The notes under the pieces: model-generated
Databases searched by the model: none
What the model was told of the DNA's origin: nothing
Seen by the model: the letters and a program-made list of their open reading frames with translations, nothing else
Origin: Nitrospinaceae bacterium
GTDB taxonomy: Bacteria; Nitrospinota; Nitrospinia; Nitrospinales; VA-1
Length of the DNA: 42,218 nucleotides
Reading direction: 5' to 3'
Assembly (NCBI GenBank): GCA_029261455.1
Contig: JAJDBH010000070.1
Location: forward strand, 1 to 42,218
Program-made: the position numbers and the translations under genes
In this document: piece after piece, positions 17,672 to 24,939 of the stretch
How the letters are laid out: every line of letters starts with the position of its first letter
Numbering within the stretch: the first letter of the stretch is position 1

Positions 17672-17710
17672 ACCGGGGGTAGGCTAAGGCCTGTCCCCGG
17701 TTTTCTTATT
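17672..17710 (+). terminator. Rho-independent terminator after cytochrome c
   Basis: ACCGGGG..AGGC pairs with GCCT..CCCCGGT around a TAA loop and is followed by TTTCTTATTCTC. It ends the cupredoxin-cytochrome c transcript and separates it from the P460 promoter. The spacer 17530-17839 contains this, the P460 promoter and the inverted repeat. Confidence 0.8.
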
Positions 17711-17730
17711 CTCTCCCTTTTTCCGAGGCA

Positions 17731-17814
17731 GATATTAGTATCGAATCGATATTAGTTTGACAAATGCCATTCTCGCGTCTATCATCATTATAGTTTTGAC
17801 TCGATACTAATATC
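17731..17814. promoter_or_regulatory. Perfect 14-bp inverted repeat flanking the P460 promoter (operator candidate)
   Basis: GATATTAGTATCGA (17731-17744) and TCGATACTAATATC (17801-17814) are exact reverse complements, 56 bases apart. The left copy also forms the 13-bp palindrome TATCGAATCGATA (17739-17751) just upstream of the -35 box. The arms lie about 50-60 bases before and 10-20 bases after the predicted transcription start, as expected for a repressor binding at two sites. Confidence 0.55.
17757..17785 (+). promoter_or_regulatory. Sigma-70 promoter of the cytochrome P460 gene
   Basis: TTGACA (17757-17762) and TATCAT (17780-17785) are separated by 17 bases, giving a start site near 17792 and a 5' leader of about 48 bases before the ATG at 17840. 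Confidence 0.7.
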
Positions 17815-17839
17815 CGCTTTTTAAAAGGAGCCTGAAATC

Positions 17840-18316
17840 ATGAAACAAACGATTCTAACGCTTGCCATCCTCATCTCCCTTGCGTCCCAATCCTACGCGG
17901 AATCCTCAAAAGTGGATTTCCCCGAAGGGTACCGCCAATGGACGCATATCAAATCCATGCTCATTGAGCCTGGTCATCCTCTGGAAAATCCGTTTCAAGG
18001 GTTGCATCACGTTTATGGAAATGACAAAGCCGTGAAGGGCCTCAACACTGGCACCTATCCAGATGGTTCGGTTCTGGTTTTCGATCTGTTGAATTACAAG
18101 CAAGGGGGCAAGGCTATCCAGGAAGAAGCCCGAAAACTGGTTGGAATTATGGTTAAGGATAAAAACCAATTCAAATCCACCGGTGGGTGGGGATTCGAAG
18201 GTTTTGCCGGTGACAGTAAAAGCAAGCGTCTGGTGGGGGATGGCGGTGTAAGTTGTTATACCTGCCACACCTCCCAGGCAAAGTCCGACTTTGTTTTTTC
18301 CAAAATGCGAAAGTAA
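17840..18316 (+). CDS. Cytochrome P460
   Basis: The 158-residue precursor has a signal peptide (about 1-20), the P460 fold motifs FPEGYRQWTHIKSM, GLHHVYGND, YPDGSVLVFDLL, GIMVKD and STGGWGFEGF, and a C-terminal heme site CYTCH (C139, C142, H143) followed by SQAKSDFVFSK. P460 enzymes oxidise hydroxylamine and nitric oxide using a heme cross-linked to a Lys; K63 or K66 (NDKAVKG) are candidates. Without that cross-link the protein would be a cytochrome c'-beta, which binds NO. It has its own promoter and AAGGAG nine bases before the ATG. The preceding cytochrome c is a plausible electron acceptor. Confidence 0.92.
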   Translation: MKQTILTLAILISLASQSYAESSKVDFPEGYRQWTHIKSMLIEPGHPLENPFQGLHHVYGNDKAVKGLNTGTYPDGSVLVFDLLNYKQGGKAIQEEARKLVGIMVKDKNQFKSTGGWGFEGFAGDSKSKRLVGDGGVSCYTCHTSQAKSDFVFSKMRK

Positions 18317-18412
18317 GTATTCGAAAATTGGTTATCGACGGGTGGCCCGTTATGCGGGCCATCTGTTTCTTGCCGCTCAGTTCCGAGGGTGAACCGGGTA
18401 GTTTCTTTTCGC

Positions 18413-18937
18413 TTATTTTTCTGCTGGAGGCGAGTTCAACTTTTTCAGGTCATACTTTTCGACCAGGCCATCGAGTCTCATATTAAATGCTGCCGACTGA
18501 GTATGTTCTCGACCCCATTCACTGCCTATCACTCCTGCTTCGCGGCTGATGAGAGGCATTTTTTCTTTCCATTCATCCCAGAATGGCGTCTCGAACATGG
18601 TGATGAGTTTTTTTACCGTCTCATGCGACATATGTTTGTCATATACCGGAATAACTCGCTCTACCAGATCATCCATTTCCTTCTTCCCGACCAATTGATT
18701 GAACTCTCCCCAAAATGCATCCGGTACCTTAGGGAATGAACCTGATACCATCATTGAGACTGAGTTCATGAGAGTGTCCTGCATATAAGACAGTTGCTCC
18801 AAAATGCCGGAAACTTCCAACAACTTTTTAATGTCCTTTTCCTTTTCCGAAGAAGCTTCAGAAAAAACAGGACTGACGGTAACCCACATTAGAATGAGGA
18901 AAGCCATCGTTGTAATTTTTTTGCAGTTAAACCTCAT
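18413..18937 (-). CDS. Secreted DUF2059 domain protein
   Basis: The 174-residue protein has a signal peptide (about 1-29, ending PVFSEASS) and a helical DUF2059 region (IPVYDKHMSHETVKKLITMFETPFWDEWKEKMPLI is its hallmark, split here by position: helix about 105-140). Start at 18937, with GGAG about eight bases upstream. DUF2059 proteins are periplasmic and of unknown function. The gene follows the ABA-sandwich-like gene by 16 bases on the same strand, so the two are probably co-transcribed. Confidence 0.82.
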   Translation of the reverse strand: MRFNCKKITTMAFLILMWVTVSPVFSEASSEKEKDIKKLLEVSGILEQLSYMQDTLMNSVSMMVSGSFPKVPDAFWGEFNQLVGKKEMDDLVERVIPVYDKHMSHETVKKLITMFETPFWDEWKEKMPLISREAGVIGSEWGREHTQSAAFNMRLDGLVEKYDLKKLNSPPAEK

Positions 18938-18953
18938 TCATATCTCCAACTGA

Positions 18954-19334
18954 TCAACCTTTCTTAATCTCTTGTAATGCTGAGATTGCGGCAAGCGAAC
19001 CAGCATGTGGCAGCTCATATTCTTTACCGAAAAAACTTTTACTTCCAACTTTAATCTCAACCTGCCACATTTGATCTTCGACAAGATAATGGACCTCAAA
19101 ACCCATATCCAGGTTCACAAAATAGGCGGCCACATGCTCGAAAAAAGAATTATGGTCAGTAGAAAACTTCGGGATACTTACTGCAGGATAGTTGCTGATT
19201 TCATCCAGGTGCATCCTAACGGGCAAGTCATTGCCAGACCAGTGTTTCCAGCCCATATGCATGGCCAGCAGCACATCCAGCTCTACTCCCGCATTTTTCG
19301 GCACAGTTAAACTGCTAAATTCAATTTCAGACAT
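18954..19334 (-). CDS. Phage ABA-sandwich-like (BC1872-type) small protein
   Basis: The 126-residue cytoplasmic protein shows the pattern of the phage ABA sandwich domain: an N-terminal LDVLLAMHMGWKHW segment, a central PAVSIPKFSTDHN with following helix (FEHVAAYF), a beta pair (FEVHYLVEDQMWQVEIKVG) and a C-terminal helix (AGSLAAISALQEIKKG). Such domains occur in phage and host proteins without known function. Start at 19334 with GGGGAG seven bases upstream. It is the first gene of a two-gene unit with the DUF2059 gene. No other phage genes are near. Confidence 0.62.
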   Translation of the reverse strand: MSEIEFSSLTVPKNAGVELDVLLAMHMGWKHWSGNDLPVRMHLDEISNYPAVSIPKFSTDHNSFFEHVAAYFVNLDMGFEVHYLVEDQMWQVEIKVGSKSFFGKEYELPHAGSLAAISALQEIKKG

Positions 19335-19532
19335 TGTATTTCTCCCCGTTCCAAATCTGATTCACAGATTAACATGGACACGAACTACTAGCACTCAATT
19401 TTTCGAGCCTTGACGAAATAACAATCAGCAATTATTCTACGCAATAAATGACCCTTGCAGCATTTCTATATTTGCCTTCATGGCCAGAGTGAATACTTTA
19501 AAAAAGTTGGCTTCATTTGCCAAAACCTTGTT

Positions 19533-20192
19533 ATGAGTACAGAAAAATCCAAAGCCGAAAACGCAAAAAAGAACCTTCATAATGCGGACTTCACCAGCGC
19601 AGATTTAAAGGAAGTTGATCTAAGTTCCGGGGTCCTGATTGAAGCGTGTTTAAAAGAAGCCGACCTAAGCGAGGCAGACCTCTGTGATGCCGATGTCAGC
19701 TCCGCAAACTTTGAGGGAGCCCGACTCCATAGAACGCTTTTATATCGATCTCGCGGTTGTAACGCCAGTTTCGAAGGGGCCATTTTGACCCAGGCCAACC
19801 TGGTCGAAGCCAATCTCATTGGCGCAAACTTTAATCATGCAAACCTGAGAGAGTCTAATATTGAGGGCGCGGATCTTAAAAACTCCCAATTCAAAAATGC
19901 CAATCTCAGCGACACAAATATGACAGGCGTTTTTTTATCCAACGCAGATCTTTCCAGTGCTGATTTCACCAACGCCGATCTCATTGCCGCTGACCTGACC
20001 AACTGTAACCTCACGGATGCCAACTTTGAAAATACTTATATGAACCACGCCGACATTTCTGGCGCCAACCTCAAGCAAGCGAAGAACCTCACCCGCGATC
20101 AAATAGAAACCACCTTTATCTCCCGGGAAACCCTTTTACCCGACACCCTTTACATCAAATGGATTTCAGATACAGAATACGAGTTTTGTTAA
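19533..20192 (+). CDS. Pentapeptide-repeat protein
   Basis: Start chosen at the ATG 19533 (219 residues), because the in-frame extension back to a TTG at 19455 has no ribosome binding site and reads like non-coding sequence. About 27 pentapeptides (ADLSEADLCDADVSSANFEGA and similar, A(D/N)LxX) cover residues about 15-190, interrupted once by HRTLLYRSRGCNASFEGA. The C-terminal KNLTRDQIETTFISRETLLPDTLYIKW is the same kind of module as in the protein at 1696-2208. It is predicted to be a cytoplasmic beta-helix; function unknown. Confidence 0.87.
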   Translation: MSTEKSKAENAKKNLHNADFTSADLKEVDLSSGVLIEACLKEADLSEADLCDADVSSANFEGARLHRTLLYRSRGCNASFEGAILTQANLVEANLIGANFNHANLRESNIEGADLKNSQFKNANLSDTNMTGVFLSNADLSSADFTNADLIAADLTNCNLTDANFENTYMNHADISGANLKQAKNLTRDQIETTFISRETLLPDTLYIKWISDTEYEFC

Positions 20193-20337
20193 TTTTTCAC
20201 CCTCTCCGATTTACCTCTTAGCTGGTTTTTGGGAATTAATATCCTTCTTTGCGTATCTATTATTAATAGGTAGATAAATATTTTCAGGTACCGGGCACAC
20301 GCCGTTGCCTGTTCAAAGAGAAAGGATGTGATCACTC

Positions 20338-20739
20338 ATGGAAGACAAAACCGCTGTTGAAATCATGACTCGCCCGGCAATCTCAGCCAAGAAAAATGCC
20401 TCCGCCAGAGATATCGCACTGCAATTTATATCCGAGCAGTACAGTGGAATGCCTGTTACAGAGGAAGATGGCACCGTCATTGGTATTGTGACAGAACTTG
20501 ATATCCTGCGAGCCGTTAACGAGGGACATGAACTGGCACGCGTCACCGCCGGTGACATCATGACCTCAGAAGTTGCAACGGTAAAACCGGAAACACCTAT
20601 AACTGAAATGATTAAAATGATGGAAGATTTTCACATCATCCGTCTACCAGTTTGCAAAGATGAAAAACTTGTTGGAGTGGTATCTCGTGGAGACATCATC
20701 AGGAATCTAGTTGAACCGGAGTTCATGAGCAATATGTAG
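20338..20739 (+). CDS. CBS-domain pair protein
   Basis: The 133-residue protein consists of two CBS domains: residues about 7-60 (VEIMTRPAISAKKNASARDIA...GIVTELDIL) and 70-128 (AGDIMTSEVATVKPETPITEM...GVVSRGDIIRNL). Stand-alone CBS pairs bind adenosine nucleotides or SAM and act as sensors that regulate partner proteins. The partner is not evident; the neighbouring nucleotidyltransferase and antiporter are convergent, not in operon. AAAGGA precedes the ATG at a longish spacing. Confidence 0.9.
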   Translation: MEDKTAVEIMTRPAISAKKNASARDIALQFISEQYSGMPVTEEDGTVIGIVTELDILRAVNEGHELARVTAGDIMTSEVATVKPETPITEMIKMMEDFHIIRLPVCKDEKLVGVVSRGDIIRNLVEPEFMSNM

Positions 20740-20774
20740 CAAACAGGGTGAAGAGAGTTCGGGAGGATTTATGG

Positions 20775-21494
20775 TCAGGTGGCTTTTATTCTCTCCCAAA
20801 CTTTCTGAGCCCGTGTCAATTGCGCGAGGTCATCGATTTCAGCCCAATCTAAACCCTCCACCCTTAAACAATAAACAGGATGTTCGCTTGCGATCTGAAC
20901 CAGGCAATCCATATCGTAACTGAGCTTGGGGTTTGAATCCGCAGATTGTATCAACCGGTCATACAATTGTTTGGAAATTTTGGCGATACCAATATACTCG
21001 CCGACAGAGTCTTTGATTTTATCTCGGCTCTTGGTTATTCCGGTCACACGATTTTCGACAGCCTCAACATATACTTCATCTCCCCCATTCGTCGTTCCCG
21101 ACAACAAAAGACAGTCACTGTAGGGGGCATTTAAAATCCCGGTAATCGCTGTCGAATCATAAACAAGATCTGACTCCAATAGAATAAAGTCTGAATCAAC
21201 AAAATCCCTAGCGTACCCTAGTGAGCATACAGTTCCGGTCACGGCAAATTCAGCATTTTCAACCGTTCTGATTTCAGGATATCTCTCCTTAAGGTTCTCA
21301 TAATACTCAGCCTTATGACCCGTGACGATCATGATTTCCTGAATTCCACACGCGATCAAGGTTTTCAAGGAATGCTCGATGATCGGGTGTCCGCCAAGAC
21401 GGATGAAACCTTTAGGAATATCCTCGCCCATCGCCTTCATTCTCAGTCCCATCCCAGCGGCAAGGATGACTGCTTTAGTGATAACTTGATTCAT
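20775..21494 (-). CDS. Nucleotidyltransferase, phosphocholine/2-aminoethylphosphonate cytidylyltransferase-like
   Basis: The 239-residue protein has the GT-A-type NTP transferase fold: the nucleotide-binding AVILAAGMGLRM.....PKG at residues 8-28, the hinge VTGHKAEYYENL, and acidic metal-binding ESDLVYD around residue 110. LSYDMDCLVQI and LDWAEIDDLAQLTRA near the C-terminus resemble LicC/PntC-type cytidylyltransferases, which activate phosphocholine or phosphonates for attachment to surface glycans. The exact substrate is not decided. Its start overlaps the end of the antiporter gene by 4 bases (ATGA), so translation of the two is coupled. Confidence 0.83.
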   Translation of the reverse strand: MNQVITKAVILAAGMGLRMKAMGEDIPKGFIRLGGHPIIEHSLKTLIACGIQEIMIVTGHKAEYYENLKERYPEIRTVENAEFAVTGTVCSLGYARDFVDSDFILLESDLVYDSTAITGILNAPYSDCLLLSGTTNGGDEVYVEAVENRVTGITKSRDKIKDSVGEYIGIAKISKQLYDRLIQSADSNPKLSYDMDCLVQIASEHPVYCLRVEGLDWAEIDDLAQLTRAQKVWERIKAT

Positions 21495-23488
21495 TCAATG
21501 ATATCTATAGATTGATTAGGTTCCTTGCCGGAACCGAAATAGGTGATTGCCCGGTCCAGTTGCATATGACTGCCGAAAAGAATAAGAATATCTCCCGACA
21601 GGACAGCAAACTCAGAACCCGGATTTGGGTAGGGTTTGTTTTTTCGTACCACAGCAATGACCACTGCCCCCGTTCTTTCAGTGACCTTCATATCCCCCAG
21701 CATCTTCTCACGTGCCCAACTTTCCTGCATGACTAGATAGGACTCGGTGAGTGTAGCCGTGAGATAGGTGGAAAACTTTTTCAGGCTCTCCGTGTTCAAA
21801 GATAGCCCTCGGAACATACTATAACCTTCCAACCGGATCAATTCTACTTGCTGTTCAATAATATTATTAGGAATACGATAGTCGCGCAAAACCCGTGAAA
21901 AAATTTCTATAGAAGTTTCAAACTCTTCCGGGATCACCTCATCCGCTCCGGCAGCCTTAAGTTCTTCAACCTGAGCTGTCAACCGGGTTCGAACCATGAT
22001 CTTGACTTCAGGATTGATCTTTCGGGCAAGACGCACGGCTTTTTCCGTCACAGTGTAATCCGGAACCGAGAATACGATCATCCGCGCCTCTTTTAATCCG
22101 GCACGACTCAAAGTTTCCTCCTGAGTACAATCCCCATAATGAGTGGTGATCCCTTCCGTCAAAGCTCGTTTCACCTGTTCACCATCCAGGTCTAGAACCA
22201 TGAAAGGTATCTGCGTTTCAAGAAGCACTTGAGCAAGGGTTCGTCCTCCAAGGCTGTACCCCACAATGATGACATGGCCTTTAAGTTCGGAAGCCTGTTT
22301 CGGATTCGAATCGGTTTCTGCGGATTTCCACTTGGAAAATATTCTCATGGAAAGCTCCGAAGAAGCCTGAATCAACAAAGGTGCGAAAAGCATTGAAAGA
22401 ATCGAAACAATGAGCAACAACTGATATTGATGAGAATCGAACAAACCTTGATCCATTGCCATCGCAGAGAGAATAAGAGAAAACTCCCCCACTTGTGCCA
22501 ACCGCATGCCCACCACAAACGAAATCCGCATTGGCACCCGGACCAGCAAACAGGCCAGGCCGGCTAGCCCTCCTTTAACCAGAACAACCAGAACAAAAAG
22601 CCCCAGACTGGTCCAGACAGAGTCTGCCAACACCTGTGTCTGCAAAAGCATGCCGACTGAAATGAAGAAGATACTACTGAAATAATCCCGTAGTGGCAGA
22701 ATATCGAGAATGATCTGATGATTGTACTCGGACTCTGAAATAATCATCCCGGCAATCAAAGCCCCCATCGCCAAGGTCAAACCCATTTTCTGAGACACCC
22801 AGCCCGTAGCAAGAATAATAAATATTACTGATAACGTGAGGTGCTCCTTATTACCTACCCGCGCAATCCAAGTCAAAGTTTTAGGAACTATCAACTTAGA
22901 TAGAAAGAAAATCGCCACAACCGCTGTCAGAGACTTGACCATGGCGAACACAAAGTCTGCGCCAGAGTTGACTCCCGACTGGGCAAGAAGAGGCAAAAGA
23001 AGCATGATGGGAACTACACATAAATCCTGAAACAGGAGAGTGCCAATACAAAGCTTTCCGTGCAAGGTATCTATCTCCGCTCTGTCGGTGATCATTTTCA
23101 GAACAATTGCCGTACTGCTTAAAGCTACAATCAAACCGAAAGCAATACTTTGATTTTGTTGAAATCCCATCTCCCTGAAAATGAACCAGACAAAAGCCGT
23201 AGTCAGTCCTAATTGCAAACCACCAACTCCCAAAACCGAAGCCAGGTTTTTGAGCAGACGGCCTAAAGAAAACTCCAATCCAATAACAAATAGGAGCAGG
23301 ATCACCCCTATCTCGGCCAGTTCTTTTACCGATGCGACATCAGAGATCAGTTTTAATCCATACGGGCCGATCAAAACTCCAGCAATGAGGTAACCCATGA
23401 CCGAAGGCAGTTTAATTTTATGGAAAAACAAGTTGATCGGAAGGGATACCAACAGGAGTACAGCTAAATCTTCAATTAAATGGACCAT
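21491..23488 (-). CDS. CPA2-family cation:proton antiporter (KefB/KefC type) with TrkA domains
   Basis: The 665-residue protein begins with a 12-13-helix Na+/H+ exchanger domain (about 5-385; VMGYLIAGVLIGPYGL, ALSSTAIVLKMI, MGALIAGMIISES). A cytoplasmic TrkA-N (RCK) domain follows with nucleotide-binding HVIIVGYSLGGRTLA (about 407-525). A TrkA-C domain (about 575-650) closes it. Such proteins exchange K+ or Na+ for protons under control of NAD(H) or other nucleotides bound to the RCK domain. It is the first gene of a two-gene unit with the cytidylyltransferase. Confidence 0.93.
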   Translation of the reverse strand: MVHLIEDLAVLLLVSLPINLFFHKIKLPSVMGYLIAGVLIGPYGLKLISDVASVKELAEIGVILLLFVIGLEFSLGRLLKNLASVLGVGGLQLGLTTAFVWFIFREMGFQQNQSIAFGLIVALSSTAIVLKMITDRAEIDTLHGKLCIGTLLFQDLCVVPIMLLLPLLAQSGVNSGADFVFAMVKSLTAVVAIFFLSKLIVPKTLTWIARVGNKEHLTLSVIFIILATGWVSQKMGLTLAMGALIAGMIISESEYNHQIILDILPLRDYFSSIFFISVGMLLQTQVLADSVWTSLGLFVLVVLVKGGLAGLACLLVRVPMRISFVVGMRLAQVGEFSLILSAMAMDQGLFDSHQYQLLLIVSILSMLFAPLLIQASSELSMRIFSKWKSAETDSNPKQASELKGHVIIVGYSLGGRTLAQVLLETQIPFMVLDLDGEQVKRALTEGITTHYGDCTQEETLSRAGLKEARMIVFSVPDYTVTEKAVRLARKINPEVKIMVRTRLTAQVEELKAAGADEVIPEEFETSIEIFSRVLRDYRIPNNIIEQQVELIRLEGYSMFRGLSLNTESLKKFSTYLTATLTESYLVMQESWAREKMLGDMKVTERTGAVVIAVVRKNKPYPNPGSEFAVLSGDILILFGSHMQLDRAITYFGSGKEPNQSIDIIE

Positions 23489-23674
23489 GAAATCGCCCGA
23501 AGATGAAAAGTATGACTACTAGCCATAGAGGAAGAAGACAACTACTTGTTAAGCAAAGAAAACAAAAATGAAAACACCGATATTTACTAACAGAGACTTC
23601 CGCCTAGCAGTACAAAACCGACTTCAATATTATACCGGTGCTTCTGATAAGGAAAGAAATGATATCAGGAAATA

Positions 23675-23712
23675 GAAAGCCCCCATTCCTCCTGACAGGA
23701 ATAGGGGCTTCC
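23675..23712 (-). terminator. Terminator downstream of the 76-aa gene
   Basis: On the minus strand GGAAGCCCCTATTCCT pairs with AGGAATGGGGGCTTTC around a short loop, followed by TATTTCC. It is a strong stem with a modest U-tract, 70 bases after the stop codon of the 23782-24012 gene. Confidence 0.65.
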
Positions 23713-23781
23713 AAATAGTGCAGAGGTCAAACAAACGGGATCCTGGACAATCTCCCGAATAAAAGCCTTATAATTTAATTC

Positions 23782-24012
23782 TCAGTCATTAGCAAAACGA
23801 AGAGCGAGAGCGAAATCCTCCAACCCGTCCTTCTGTGCAATGGCTGCCATATTTGAATAAGAGTCGTGCCGGTCAATAGACTGGGCTGTCATGGAAGAAG
23901 CATCTAATTCCTCCCGAACCTTAGTTACCAGATCTTCGAGAATATACTCAAATCCTCCCTGATCCAACGCGCATTCAATATTTCCCCAAAAATTGGCTAC
24001 CGGGTCTTTCAT
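23782..24012 (-). CDS. Small orphan protein (76 aa)
   Basis: The protein is acidic and mostly helical (ECALDQGGFEYILEDLVTKVREELDASSM...GLEDFALALRFAND), without signal peptide, Cys or membrane segment. AGGGGG lies nine bases before the ATG. A good sigma-70 promoter (24228-24256) about 210 bases upstream and a hairpin terminator downstream support it as a real single-gene transcript. No family recognised. Confidence 0.65.
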   Translation of the reverse strand: MKDPVANFWGNIECALDQGGFEYILEDLVTKVREELDASSMTAQSIDRHDSYSNMAAIAQKDGLEDFALALRFAND

Positions 24013-24536
24013 GATCCGATTCCCCCTAAAAAATGGTTACGAAAATACAGTTTTCCCAAGGGAAAACCTAACTCCACTAACCTATCGGCAATAAGAAAGG
24101 AATCTTCAGCCCAATCTGACCCAATACTGGATTCAAAATGGATTGAGGGTCGGCCTCGTAACTTTGAGGAAAACCAAACCCCACAAATGCAACCGAAAAC
24201 TCCAACTAGTTTTTCAAGAATGGAATAACTATAAAGAAATCAACTACTTTTGTCAATAGTTTTCTAAATAAATTCAACCCATATTTGTCTTGAAATTCTA
24301 TTAAGCCTTATTTAATAGTAAGTTATGGGATCGCTGCCAGCCTCTAAAAATCAATCCACCACAACCATAACCAATTGTTTTTTAACAAGTTATAATACCA
24401 TAAGGGCGAGGGCGAAAATATAATAGCCAATTCAGGCTCTTATATAGCAGGAGGAGGGTATAGGAAGCAAGGCTATTTTAAGTAGATAATAATAGCCTTA
24501 TGGGGGAAAAGAAGGGGCATCTAGCACACAACCCGT
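24013..24536. other. 524-bp intergenic region
   Basis: It contains the minus-strand promoter at 24228-24256 and, from there to 24012, a leader of about 208 bases that could hold regulatory RNA structure. Further on, a 9-bp perfect hairpin AAGGCTATT/AATAGCCTT (24469-24499) lies downstream of the queD-like gene and may terminate it, although no U-run follows. The rest is AT-rich and shows no coding frame. Confidence 0.45.
24228..24256 (-). promoter_or_regulatory. Sigma-70 promoter for the 76-aa gene
   Basis: On the minus strand TTGACA (24256-24251) and TATAGT (24233-24228) are 17 bases apart, close to consensus. Transcription would start near 24221. Confidence 0.7.
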
Positions 24537-24908
24537 TTATGGTTCAAAGTAGCTGGCACCACAGCCTTCCATTTCACAGATCTCCACCCGTTTAACACGA
24601 GTAGTTTGTGAACTGATCTGCTCCTTGAGCTTGAGGAATAGCCAGCGGGCAATGTTTTCTGCCGAGGGGTTTAACTCATCGAAGGGCGGTATTTCATTGA
24701 TGTTTTGATAATCCAGCTTACTCAGAATTTCTTCAACCATTTGTTTCAGCTTTACAAAATCAATACCCACTCCCATAGCATCCAGTTCATCGGCCTCAAC
24801 TGTGACCTGAGCGGACCAGTTATGGCCGTGAAGATTTTCGTACTTCCCGTCATAAAGCCTGAGCTGGTGAGCGGCGGAAAAGCCTGCCTTAACATTAACC
24901 TCGTACAT
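24537..24908 (-). CDS. queD: QueD/PTPS-family protein with atypical active site
   Basis: The 123-residue protein matches the 6-carboxy-5,6,7,8-tetrahydropterin synthase (QueD) family, which makes a queuosine precursor from dihydroneopterin triphosphate. The zinc-binding His residues are present (H14 in FSAAHQL, H27 and H29 in LHGHNW), as is the C-terminal ICEMEGCGASYFEP block. The catalytic Cys usually found four residues before HGH (K-C-x-x-L-HGH) is Tyr23 here (GKYENLHGH). The protein may be inactive, use another residue (E24 is adjacent) or catalyse a different reaction. GGAG lies six bases before the ATG. It is the last gene of the thiO-bioA-queD unit, 31 bases after bioA. Confidence 0.88.
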   Translation of the reverse strand: MYEVNVKAGFSAAHQLRLYDGKYENLHGHNWSAQVTVEADELDAMGVGIDFVKLKQMVEEILSKLDYQNINEIPPFDELNPSAENIARWLFLKLKEQISSQTTRVKRVEICEMEGCGASYFEP

Positions 24909-24939
24909 ATTTGACTCCGTATTAAAATTGAAATTTAAT

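Noticed and set aside
18954-19334. Prophage remnant signalled by the ABA-sandwich-like protein
   Set aside because: No other phage gene, integrase or attachment site was seen, and the gene is in a unit with a DUF2059 gene.
20290-20310. Sigma-54-like promoter (GGCAC...TTGCC) before the CBS gene
   Set aside because: The spacing between GG and GC is 11 rather than 10 bases, which sigma-54 rarely tolerates.
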